Assembly (NCBI GenBank): GCA_965230605.1
Contig: CBDDLD010000004.1
Span: 558,001 to 622,000 of the forward strand
DNA: 64,000 nt
Source of the DNA: CBDDLD01 sp965230605
GTDB taxonomy: Bacteria; Bacteroidota; Bacteroidia; Flavobacteriales; Flavobacteriaceae
Direction of reading: 5' to 3'
Notes under the pieces: model-generated
Database searches by the model: none
What the model was told of the DNA's origin: nothing
The model's input: the letters and a program-made list of their open reading frames with translations, nothing else
Translations under genes and position numbers: made by a program
In this document: positions 35,402 to 43,060 of the stretch, piece after piece
Numbering within the stretch: position 1 is the stretch's first letter
How the letters are laid out: each line of letters begins with the position of its first letter

Positions 35402-38400
35402 TTAAAATCCTAATTCAAATCCTACAGAAATGGTTCTTGGTGTTGGGAAAGCTCTGGCTCCTCCTTGAGATGAAGCATCAAATCCTCTCCACTCTGTCCA
35501 AGTAAATAAGTTCTCACCATTCACAAAGATTCTTGCATTAGTGATTCCTGTGTTTTCTAAATACTTCGCTGGGAAGTTATATCCGAAACTTGCGAAACGT
35601 AATCTGATGAAGTCTGAACTTCTTAAGAAACGGTCCGATGCAAATGAGTTACGGTTTGCTGCTGTTGGTGATGGAATATCTGTCACATCACCCGGTTGAG
35701 ACCATGCTCTAAAAAGATCTGTTGATAAGTTAAATTGACCAACATTATCAGAATTAATCGTAATAGCATAATCATTATCAAATTGATCTACACCGGCGAT
35801 GTAGTTGAACTGCGTCGTTAAGAAGAAATTCTTATAATCGATATTGATATTGAAGCTACCGTTCCAATCTGGAAGCACATTTTTATCTAACCATACACGG
35901 TCTGTGTCTGCATCAGGCGCTTCAGTAACGTTACCATCAGCAGTTAAGTATAATAACTCACCGTTAGCCGGATTCACACCTACATAACGTAATGTGAAGA
36001 TTTCAAATAACTTACCTCCGTTACGTCCTAATCCAATGATCTCTCCTGTTTCATTTGGAAGATCTTGTAATTCGGTTTCGTTATAGTTTCCTACAACACC
36101 AACGGAGACTCTTAAATCACCTTCACCTTTTGGACGGAAGATATCGTAATCGATCTGGAAATCAAATCCTCGGTTGAATAACTCACCTGTATTTGCGTTT
36201 AATTGTGTGAAGCCAGTTACAGCAGAAAGTGGAGTAGACTGGAATAAGTCTGTTGTCTTTCTTTCATACACATCGATAGCACCTCTAAGTCTGTTTTGCC
36301 AAACACCGAAGTCTACACCTATATTTAATGTTGCGATGGTTTCCCACTTAAGGTCTCTGTTACCAATTTGTGCTAAACCAATAGAGTTAGCATTTCCGTA
36401 ACCTGGACCTGTGAAGAATAAATCTTCTGTTAAATCAGGACCACCAAATAATCCACCACCTACGATGTCTTGGTTACCTGCAGTACCATAAGACGCTCTA
36501 AGCTTTAAGTTATTAAACGCTGAGTCTTCCATGAATGGCTCATTAGATATATTCCAACGACCTGCTACCGACCAGAAGGTTGCCCAACGGTTAGAACCAG
36601 AGAAACGGTATGATGCATCACGACGTGCTGTCGCAGAGAAACCATACTTCTCATCGAAGTCATAATCTAAAGATCCGAAGTAAGAGAATAAACCTGCATT
36701 TAAGATGTTAGCTTGTGGTGTATCTACGAATAAACCATTTGCTGTTGGGATAAATGCACTACCATCTCCTGGGAAGAACGTTCTTGGATCTAAACCTCTT
36801 TGGAAGAATCCAAATGTTCTAAAGTGAGCTTTAAAGTACTCTGTAAAAGCACCTACATCAACGGTATGTTTACCCCAAGTCTTGTTGAAGTGAAGCGATG
36901 TTACCTGGTTGTATGAGAATGCTCTGTTTGAATTTTGTTGTTGGAAACCAGAAGTTGGGTTCTGAGCACCACCAAATAATAAGGCGTTGAAAGATTCTGG
37001 TCCCTCTGCTCTTAGTGTAAACTCACTTTGGTAGTCTCCAGACATTACTAAGTTAGCTCTTAACCAATTTGTGATCTGATATCCGAAGTTAACACTACCT
37101 ACAATCTTAACCTCTTCATCAAAACGAGAGAATGTTCTAAGACGGTCTAATAAGAATAAAGGTGTGTTAGTAAATGATAATGGTGATAATAAATCGGCGC
37201 CATTAATATAATCATCCGGTGTTAGGTAAGGTACAGATTGAAGTCCTCCTAATACATAGTTTCTGTTAATAGCACCTCCACCGATATTATTTGGCTCATT
37301 TGATTTCGAATAGTTCACTGTAAGGTTACTACCGTAGTTGAACTTTCCGTTGTTTGATTTACCTGTGACGTTTGAACGAATGTTAAAACGTTTTAAATCA
37401 CTTTGTTGTAAAATACCTTCTGTATTCTGAAAACCAAATGAGGTGAATTGAGTTGTGTTCTCACTACCACTAGAAAGTGATAATGTGTGTGATTGCGTTA
37501 CACCTGTACGGAAGAAGAAATCTGTCCAGTCAAAGTTTGGCGCTGCTGCAATTTGTGCATCTGTTAGCGGCGAACCGTTTCCTGGGTTAAACTTACCTGT
37601 ACTGTTACCAGCACCAGCTCCGTTTCCTCTGTCTCTTTCGTAACGTAATAATTGTTGTGAACTCATACGGTTGTAGTCATCACCCTGTAAGGTATTGTAC
37701 GCTACAAAACCGTTGTAGTTGACCTTAAGACCTTGACCGAAGTTACCTTGTCTTGTTTTGATCACGATTACACCATTTGCCCCCCTGTTACCATAAATTG
37801 CTGTTGCACCCGCATCCTTTAATACGTCAATCGAAGCGATGTCTTGTGGATTCAATGAACGGAAGTTATCCTCATCCACTGGCGCACCATCAATAATAAA
37901 TAATGGCTCTGTGTTACCATTAATAGAAGCAGCACCACGTAAGTTAACTAATGAGTTACCACCTGGCTGACCTGTACTGGTTGTAATATTAAGACCCGGT
38001 ACCTGACCAGTTAATGTCTGAACAAAACTTGCATTTGGTCTATTCTCAATGGTCTCACTAGACACTCTTACAGAAGATACACTCGACTTGGTCTTGGTCG
38101 TTGTTGTATATCCTGTTACTACAACTTCATCTAGGCTTTCTACATCTTCATCCATAGCTAGATCCAGAGTAGAAGTACTACCTACCGGAAGCTCAACCGT
38201 CTTCATACTGACAAATGAGAATACTAAAATATCTGTTGCACTTGCTCTAATGGAATACTTCCCATCAAAGTCTGTTTGTGTACCACGTGTGGTACCCTTT
38301 ACAATAACATTTACACCCGGCAATGGCAAGCCATCTGCAGCAGCTGTAACTGTTCCTGTGATAGTCCTCTCTTGTGCATACGAAGCCGTAATGCTAAATA

Positions 38401-38440
38401 ATAAGAGCACTAACACTAATCCATAGTTTCTTACTTTCAT
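35402..38440 (-). CDS. SusC/RagA-family TonB-linked outer-membrane transporter
   Basis: 1012 residues. Signal peptide ending near ASYAQ (residue 22), a CarboxypepD_reg-like domain (about 25-110, GTTRGTQTDFDGKYSI), the SusC motif SLDEVVVTGY, a plug domain (QTLTGQVPGLNI, FIIDGAPVDE, ATAIYGNRGANGVIVI) and a beta-barrel ending in the aromatic residue of GFELGF. It imports substrates captured by SusD, powered by TonB-ExbBD. It is the first gene of susC-susD-lipoprotein. No degradative enzyme is nearby, so the nutrient cannot be named. Confidence 0.97.
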   Translation of the reverse strand: MKVRNYGLVLVLLLFSITASYAQERTITGTVTAAADGLPLPGVNVIVKGTTRGTQTDFDGKYSIRASATDILVFSFVSMKTVELPVGSTSTLDLAMDEDVESLDEVVVTGYTTTTKTKSSVSSVRVSSETIENRPNASFVQTLTGQVPGLNITTSTGQPGGNSLVNLRGAASINGNTEPLFIIDGAPVDEDNFRSLNPQDIASIDVLKDAGATAIYGNRGANGVIVIKTRQGNFGQGLKVNYNGFVAYNTLQGDDYNRMSSQQLLRYERDRGNGAGAGNSTGKFNPGNGSPLTDAQIAAAPNFDWTDFFFRTGVTQSHTLSLSSGSENTTQFTSFGFQNTEGILQQSDLKRFNIRSNVTGKSNNGKFNYGSNLTVNYSKSNEPNNIGGGAINRNYVLGGLQSVPYLTPDDYINGADLLSPLSFTNTPLFLLDRLRTFSRFDEEVKIVGSVNFGYQITNWLRANLVMSGDYQSEFTLRAEGPESFNALLFGGAQNPTSGFQQQNSNRAFSYNQVTSLHFNKTWGKHTVDVGAFTEYFKAHFRTFGFFQRGLDPRTFFPGDGSAFIPTANGLFVDTPQANILNAGLFSYFGSLDYDFDEKYGFSATARRDASYRFSGSNRWATFWSVAGRWNISNEPFMEDSAFNNLKLRASYGTAGNQDIVGGGLFGGPDLTEDLFFTGPGYGNANSIGLAQIGNRDLKWETIATLNIGVDFGVWQNRLRGAIDVYERKTTDLFQSTPLSAVTGFTQLNANTGELFNRGFDFQIDYDIFRPKGEGDLRVSVGVVGNYNETELQDLPNETGEIIGLGRNGGKLFEIFTLRYVGVNPANGELLYLTADGNVTEAPDADTDRVWLDKNVLPDWNGSFNINIDYKNFFLTTQFNYIAGVDQFDNDYAITINSDNVGQFNLSTDLFRAWSQPGDVTDIPSPTAANRNSFASDRFLRSSDFIRLRFASFGYNFPAKYLENTGITNARIFVNGENLFTWTEWRGFDASSQGGARAFPTPRTISVGFELGF

Positions 38441-38546
38441 AAAACTTTAATTTAAATTATTTACGAGTTAGTTTAGTGCAATTATGAAAGGTAGGCAGTG
38501 AAGTGTGTTGAGTGACTAATTCAAATAATTTTACCTAGTATGAATT

Positions 38547-38589
38547 AAAGTTAACATGGTAACTTTATAACAAGTTAAGTAAGACTTAC
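38547..38589. promoter_or_regulatory. Two palindromes upstream of susC
   Basis: AAAGTTA-N6-TAACTTT at 38547-38566 is a perfect 7-bp inverted repeat; GTAAG-A-CTTAC at 38579-38589 is a perfect 11-bp palindrome. They lie about 107-150 bp upstream of the susC start in a 235-bp gap. They are candidate regulator sites; nothing shows binding directly. Confidence 0.4.
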
Positions 38590-38643
38590 ACCGCCTTACC
38601 TTTGCAATTGCGTTATAAAATTGGATACGGAGTGCGTGAAATC

Positions 38644-38670
38644 AGTAACTCCCGATAAAACTTTACCTTT
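38644..38670 (+). repeat. Copy A of a 27-bp repeat flanking the AraC-type gene (susC side)
   Basis: Begins AGTAACTCCCGATAA and ends TTTACCTTT. It matches the element at 40264-40290 at 23 of 27 positions, including the uninterrupted core TCCCGATAA. It lies between the 3' end of the AraC-type gene and susC, about 205 bp upstream of susC. Confidence 0.55.
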
Positions 38671-38675
38671 TTTGT

Positions 38676-40205
38676 TTAAGAACTAGAAAAGTTAAAAGAC
38701 TTTCTAAAGTGAGATGGAGGCATACCTGTTCGCTTTTTAAAGGCCTTATTAAATGTTACTTTGTTATTGAAACCTACTTCAAATAAAATTTCATTAATGT
38801 TCATGACCTGGCTGCTATTTTGCTTCAATAAAGACTTGGCCTCCTCAACCCTATAATCATTAATAAACTCATAGAAGTTTTCATGAAACTGCTCATTAAT
38901 GATTTGTGATGTATTGTGAGTCGTAGTATCAAGCATCTTTGAAAGCTTGCCTAATGTAATTTCATTGTCCTTATATACTTTTTCTTTTTCCATAAGATCA
39001 GCCAGTTTAGATTTTAACTCGGCTTTGAAGGATTCACTTAAGGATGACTTCTCATACTTAATATTCGCTATTATGGCTTCTTTTATATTAATACCTTTAA
39101 AAATTTTAGGCTGTAGGTAACCAAAAACACTTATCAATATGATGAAAAAGCAAATTGCCAGTGATATCATGTAATCCCATCGCTGGTTGAAAAAACTAAA
39201 ATTCAGAAGTACACCATATATAATATAAGACATAGTAAAGCATACAAAAGCTATAGTGAGATAGAAGAACCAATCCTTTATAGTCTTATTTAATTCAACT
39301 TTTGACGTGTTATAAAGGTGGATTAAAAGAATGCTATAAATAACAAAATAACCTATTCGTGTCCATAAATTAAAGAATCCATACATGACTGCATCAAAAT
39401 ATGTATTAGAGACACCAAATTGATTTAGTAATATAATTGCAAAGCATAGATATGCCGGGATAAGGTGATAATGTATGTGTTTTATGTTGTTGTGTTGCAG
39501 TAGGTGTCTTACATAAAAATATAGAAGGGGGCCAAACACATAACATAAAGGAATGTATAAACGAATAAAAACACTCAGTTTTTCATATAACATCGCTTCA
39601 CTCCAATACACAATATAATTTGAAAGTGTAACAGCAATAGCTAAGTTGAATAGACCAAGTAAGATATTAGCCGGTTTGTTAGATTTATATCTTGTAAAAA
39701 AAATGATAGCCAATAAAATACTTTGTAAGGTGAAGTAAATAAAGAGTATGATCCAACCACTCATCCTTGTGCCTGAGCTGTCAATTAATGTTTTAAAACG
39801 GGCTTCATCTCGGACACTATCAAAATGGTGATTCTTGTATGTTATTGGAGATAAGCCATCATTTAATGAAGCTTCAGCTGAGGCATAAAACTCGTCAGTA
39901 TTATTAAGGTTTAAATGACAGATAGATACTAAGTAATATAATGTTTGCTTGTTTTCTGATAGTTTGCCATCGAGTGCTTTGAGTGTTGTTAAAGCATCTT
40001 GATAGTTGCCTTGCCTTATGTTACATGTAGCTTTTGTATAGGATTCCCATTCGCATAAATCGGACTTATTACTTAATTCATTAAGTATATCATCGCACTG
40101 ACCAGCTCTTACTTTACTATATGCATTGTAATAATCTGGCACTTGATTATGTAATAATAAGGACACAATAATGATGGAAACAACTAATCCAATAATAGCT
40201 CTCAT
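38676..40205 (-). CDS. Membrane-embedded AraC-family transcriptional regulator
   Basis: 509 residues. An N-terminal helix (about 4-20), then an extracytoplasmic TPR-like region (about 22-140: GNYQDALTTLKALDGK), seven or so transmembrane helices (about 150-372), and an AraC-type double helix-turn-helix at the C-terminus (about 410-503; INEILFEVGFNNKVTFNKAFKKRTGMPPSHFRK cut into its two recognition parts). The layout implies a one-component sensor that stays in the membrane and binds DNA from there. It lies just upstream of, and in the same direction as, the susC operon, its likely target. Its 5' and 3' flanks share a 27-bp repeat. Confidence 0.9.
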   Translation of the reverse strand: MRAIIGLVVSIIIVSLLLHNQVPDYYNAYSKVRAGQCDDILNELSNKSDLCEWESYTKATCNIRQGNYQDALTTLKALDGKLSENKQTLYYLVSICHLNLNNTDEFYASAEASLNDGLSPITYKNHHFDSVRDEARFKTLIDSSGTRMSGWIILFIYFTLQSILLAIIFFTRYKSNKPANILLGLFNLAIAVTLSNYIVYWSEAMLYEKLSVFIRLYIPLCYVFGPLLYFYVRHLLQHNNIKHIHYHLIPAYLCFAIILLNQFGVSNTYFDAVMYGFFNLWTRIGYFVIYSILLIHLYNTSKVELNKTIKDWFFYLTIAFVCFTMSYIIYGVLLNFSFFNQRWDYMISLAICFFIILISVFGYLQPKIFKGINIKEAIIANIKYEKSSLSESFKAELKSKLADLMEKEKVYKDNEITLGKLSKMLDTTTHNTSQIINEQFHENFYEFINDYRVEEAKSLLKQNSSQVMNINEILFEVGFNNKVTFNKAFKKRTGMPPSHFRKSFNFSSS

Positions 40206-40258
40206 AGAATTAAATTATTTTATTCAAAGGTATTAACTACGCCTAAAATAAAGCAATG

Positions 40259-40292
40259 ATAAAAGTAAATCCCGATAAGAGTTTACTTTTAT
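40259..40292. promoter_or_regulatory. Inverted repeat containing copy B of the 27-bp element
   Basis: Perfect 11-bp arms ATAAAAGTAAA / TTTACTTTTAT around a 12-nt centre TCCCGATAAGAG. The inner 40264-40290 is the second copy of the element at 38644-38670. It lies 54 bp upstream of the AraC-type gene and about 105 bp upstream of the divergent gene at 40398, as expected for an autoregulatory operator. Confidence 0.55.
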
Positions 40293-40328
40293 AAGGACAT
40301 TACTCTATACATTGTTGATAGATTTTAA

Positions 40329-40350
40329 GTAAAAGTGTATCAGCTTTTAC
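40329..40350. promoter_or_regulatory. Second inverted repeat in the divergent intergenic region
   Basis: GTAAAAG-N8-CTTTTAC, perfect 7-bp arms, 47 bp upstream of the gene at 40398. Its arms contain the same AAAAG/CTTTT letters as the 40259 element, so both may be sites for one regulator. Confidence 0.4.
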
Positions 40351-40397
40351 ATCTTACACTCTATATTATACTTAATTAGTGCTAAACTTTAAACATT

Positions 40398-41393
40398 ATG
40401 AAACGAATTATTTACATTTTAATAGCGATACTGTGTGCTTTTAATGTAAAAGCTCAGGATGCCAGCACCTATTTTGACTTCTGGGTTGGCGAGTGGGAAG
40501 CCACATGGAATGAAGCAGATGGAAAAATTGGAAAAGGATTAAACACCATTACAAAAACATTGGATAACAATGTTGTAAATGAGAATTTCAGAATTCTCGA
40601 AGGTCAATCTAAGGGCTTTAAAGGAACAAGTATATCTGTTTATCAATCTAAACAAAAGCGTTGGAAGCAAGCATGGGCAGACAATCAAGGCGGATATTTT
40701 GACTTTGTTGGAGAAACTGATAATGGAAAACGAATTTTTAAAACTCAGCCTATTAAGAATGGTGATAAAGTAGTTATATCTAGAATGGTTTTTAAAGACA
40801 TTAAGCAAGATTCTTTTTTATGGGATTGGGAATCATCAGTAGACGGAGGAAAAACCTGGAAGTTAAATTGGCAAATTAGTTATAAAAGAAAAGCGTCAGT
40901 TACGAATAGTAAATATGGTACTTTAAATGAAAAGGCGCCAAAAGAAACACTACAATATGGTAAATTAGTTGGTGAATGGGAATGCTTGATTTCTAGTTAT
41001 AGTGGCGATTCTCTAGTCTCACAGACTAAAGCCAATTGGGTGTTTAAGTATGTGCTTAACGGTTATGCTATACAAGATTTTTGGAGAAATCCATCAGTGG
41101 CTAATTCCAATGCTTCTAAAAAACAACTATTTGGTACAAATCTTCGTATTTATAATCCGCAAGAAAAGCAATGGCAATGTGCATGGCTAGAAAATGGAAA
41201 AAATACAATGTCAGGTATATGGCACTCTAAGGTTAATGATAAAGGCGATCTTGAGTTATTTGACGATACGAACAACTGGGTGATTACTTTTTACAACATC
41301 ACCGAAGATGCTTTCGATTGGAAATGGGATTTTAAGCAACCCGATGGGAGTATGAAAACGACGACTACGATAAAAGCAAAAAAGATATATTAA
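40398..41393 (+). CDS. Secreted protein with two DUF1579-like repeats
   Basis: 331 residues with a signal peptide (ends near NVKAQ, residue 20). Two similar halves follow: FDFWVGEWEATW begins the first (about 24-165), GKLVGEWECLIS the second (about 187-331). Each half carries a K-W-like step (SKQKRWKQAWAD; PQEKQWQCAWLE) and ends in a W-W-D-W element (FLWDWESSVDGG; FDWKWDFKQPDG). This suggests an internally duplicated beta-barrel of the DUF1579/lipocalin-like kind. Function unknown. It is divergent from the AraC-type gene and may be regulated by it. Confidence 0.8.
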   Translation: MKRIIYILIAILCAFNVKAQDASTYFDFWVGEWEATWNEADGKIGKGLNTITKTLDNNVVNENFRILEGQSKGFKGTSISVYQSKQKRWKQAWADNQGGYFDFVGETDNGKRIFKTQPIKNGDKVVISRMVFKDIKQDSFLWDWESSVDGGKTWKLNWQISYKRKASVTNSKYGTLNEKAPKETLQYGKLVGEWECLISSYSGDSLVSQTKANWVFKYVLNGYAIQDFWRNPSVANSNASKKQLFGTNLRIYNPQEKQWQCAWLENGKNTMSGIWHSKVNDKGDLELFDDTNNWVITFYNITEDAFDWKWDFKQPDGSMKTTTTIKAKKIY

Positions 41394-41490
41394 ATCTTGG
41401 ATAATAATATGGTCTAATAGTATCATGTTTATTGGTAGTTATTAAGAATAAGTTTTATCTTTAATGCTCACCTAAATAAAAACGTTAAAC

Positions 41491-41820
41491 ATGGGAAAAT
41501 TTGTAATCAACAAGGACAAATCAGGTCAGTTTAGATTCAACCTTAAAGCAGGTAATGGCCAAACAATTTTAAGTAGTGAAGCTTATAAAGCAAAAGCTTC
41601 ATGTGAAAATGGGATAGAGTCTGTTAGAAAGAATTCTCAAGACGATAATAAGTTTGAGAGATTAACAGCAAAAAATGGAAGCCCTTATTTCAATCTTAAA
41701 GCGACTAACGGCCAAGTTATTGGAACTAGTGAAATGTATTCAGGAAATGATGCTATGGAAAATGGTATTGCTTCTGTTAAAAAGAATGCATCAGATGCTA
41801 AAGTTGAGGACAACTCTTAA
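41491..41820 (+). CDS. YegP-family (DUF1508) protein, two repeats
   Basis: 109 residues made of two DUF1508 units: GKFVINKDKSGQFRFNLKAGNG (about 2-50) and FERLTAKNGSPYFNLKATNGQ (about 54-100), each followed by an ENGI-SV-KN pattern. This matches the YegP architecture. The molecular role of the family is not established. It is a single-gene unit closed by the terminator at 41846. Confidence 0.92.
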   Translation: MGKFVINKDKSGQFRFNLKAGNGQTILSSEAYKAKASCENGIESVRKNSQDDNKFERLTAKNGSPYFNLKATNGQVIGTSEMYSGNDAMENGIASVKKNASDAKVEDNS

Positions 41821-41845
41821 TCGACAATAAAGTATCATAAATTTA

Positions 41846-41878
41846 AGGTAGTGTTGTTATAAACACTACCTTTTTTTA
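41846..41878. terminator. Terminator between YegP-like gene and the 41884 gene
   Basis: 10-bp stem AGGTAGTGTT / AACACTACCT, 6-nt loop and a T7 run, 25 nt after the YegP-like stop and 5 nt beyond the stop of the convergent minus-strand gene; mainly a plus-strand terminator. Confidence 0.85.
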
Positions 41879-41883
41879 TTACA

Positions 41884-42195
41884 TCAGATGACAATATCCA
41901 AATATGTTTTACAAAATGTATAATAGGTGTAAAGTTCTACGAATTGTCTTTTGTTATCTGAAGAGTAATTGGATGTGATAAATTTATAGGCATCTTTATC
42001 CTTTTTAAATACGTCTTCAATAGTAACATATAAATATTTTGGAAGTTGATGAAAAGGTATGAGCTCCTTTTCTATAAGTACTAAAACGCGTTTTTGTGAT
42101 TTCACACCAAAAAATAGAAGATCGCCTATTTGAGTAGATGTTTCAGATTTTGGATACTCAGAGAGTAGCTTATGAGGGGTAATATGGTTTGCCAT
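41884..42195 (-). CDS. Small protein of unknown function
   Basis: 103 residues, no signal peptide or membrane helix, rich in Tyr, Lys and Phe; segments VLVLIEKELIPFHQLPKYLYV and a Tyr-rich C-terminus (ELYTYYTFCKTYLDIVI). I recognise no family. It follows the 85-residue HTH-like gene by 47 nt on the same strand, so both probably form one transcript. Size and pairing recall a two-gene toxin-antitoxin or phage-remnant module, but nothing in the sequence proves this. Confidence 0.65.
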   Translation of the reverse strand: MANHITPHKLLSEYPKSETSTQIGDLLFFGVKSQKRVLVLIEKELIPFHQLPKYLYVTIEDVFKKDKDAYKFITSNYSSDNKRQFVELYTYYTFCKTYLDIVI

Positions 42196-42242
42196 AACTT
42201 GAAAATTTTATAAATGAAGAGAAGGAAGGGTAAGTAGAAGGA

Positions 42243-42500
42243 CTAATCTTGAAGCAATTTCGTTTTTAAAGCCTCTTGTATTTTATACTGTTTAACTCTA
42301 CGTCGGTAAACTTCAATAATTGCATTTTCTATGTCGTAATGTTCTACGTTACCATTTAGAACATTTCTAACCATAGATTTACTATAGGGTTTGTTGCGTT
42401 TACTTAATATGTTGCGTTCTAATAAAATGTCTAGAACTTCATCGGTGTAATTACCCTTTAAGTAGATTTTGAGCTGTCGTTTTTGAGCAGGTGTGATCAT
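42243..42500 (-). CDS. Small predicted DNA-binding protein
   Basis: 85 residues, basic. The segment KPYSKSMVRNVLNGNVEHYDIENAIIEVYRRR has the spacing of an XRE-like recognition helix followed by the short helix typical of small Bacteroidota regulators. It is divergent from the XRE-like gene at 42632, with an AT-rich gap of 131 bp carrying a palindrome and 20-bp-spaced repeats. It is probably a regulator acting in that gap; function otherwise unknown. Confidence 0.65.
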   Translation of the reverse strand: MITPAQKRQLKIYLKGNYTDEVLDILLERNILSKRNKPYSKSMVRNVLNGNVEHYDIENAIIEVYRRRVKQYKIQEALKTKLLQD

Positions 42501-42513
42501 ATGTAGATTGGTG

Positions 42514-42544
42514 TTGAGTTATTAACGCAATATTGATATATTTG
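42514..42544 (+). promoter_or_regulatory. Promoter of the XRE-like gene
   Basis: TTG at 42514-42516, 20 nt, then a perfect TATATTTG at 42537-42544 (pattern TTG / TAnnTTTG). The likely start point near 42551 leaves an 80-nt leader that contains the palindrome at 42569-42582. Confidence 0.6.
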
Positions 42545-42568
42545 TGATGTAGCATTAACGTATTTGTG

Positions 42569-42600
42569 TTGAATATATTCAATATATTATAAATATATTC
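42569..42600. promoter_or_regulatory. Candidate operator: palindrome and direct repeats
   Basis: TTGAATATATTCAA (42569-42582) is a perfect 14-bp palindrome. AATATATTC occurs at 42572-42580 and again at 42592-42600, a 20-bp period (two helical turns). It sits between two divergent genes for small predicted DNA-binding proteins, just downstream of the plus-strand promoter. Confidence 0.5.
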
Positions 42601-42631
42601 TAATATACAAATAATAATTGATTATTAGCAT

Positions 42632-42994
42632 ATGGACCCTGTTATTGACCGCATTAGTAAGATTGTTTCCGACCTAAGGATGAGTGACAGGGCTTTTGAA
42701 TCTAGCATTAACAAGTCTTCTGGGTATTTAAATGCACTAAGAAAGAAAAATAGCTCACCGTCTGTAAAAGTTGTATTGGATATTGCCAATACACATACTG
42801 ATTATAATTTACTTTGGATACTAACAGGTAATGGCCCAATGAAAACCAAAGAAGCCATGTTAAACGAGCCTGAAACGCACTACAATATTAGTATAGAAAG
42901 AAATCTCAAAAAGCTTAATCAGAAACTCGACGCTGTAAAGAAGCAGAATGAAAAAATTTTAAAACAGCTAGATTTGGCAAAGAAAAAAAGTTAA
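42632..42994 (+). CDS. XRE/CI-like helix-turn-helix protein
   Basis: 120 residues. The N-terminal part (about 1-70) follows the phage-repressor-like pattern: IDRISKIVSDLRMSDRAFE, SGYLNALRKKNSSPSVKVVLDIANTHTDYNLLWILTGNGPM cut into helix-turn-helix and the LLWILTG end. The C-terminal part (about 85-120) is Lys-rich and likely a coiled coil for dimerisation. It is a probable transcriptional regulator with its own TAnnTTTG promoter and a palindrome between promoter and gene, which suggests autoregulation. Confidence 0.8.
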   Translation: MDPVIDRISKIVSDLRMSDRAFESSINKSSGYLNALRKKNSSPSVKVVLDIANTHTDYNLLWILTGNGPMKTKEAMLNEPETHYNISIERNLKKLNQKLDAVKKQNEKILKQLDLAKKKS

Positions 42995-43060
42995 ATCTTT
43001 GATATATACTATAAAATAGAATTCCATTTTTTTCGTTTTCTTTTTTTATATATTTAGCCT

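Noticed and set aside
38597..38604. Plus-strand TACCTTTG as a promoter of an antisense or small RNA
   Set aside because: It fits the -7 consensus but lacks a -33 TTG at proper distance and points into the 3' end of the AraC-type gene; such 8-mers occur by chance in AT-rich DNA.
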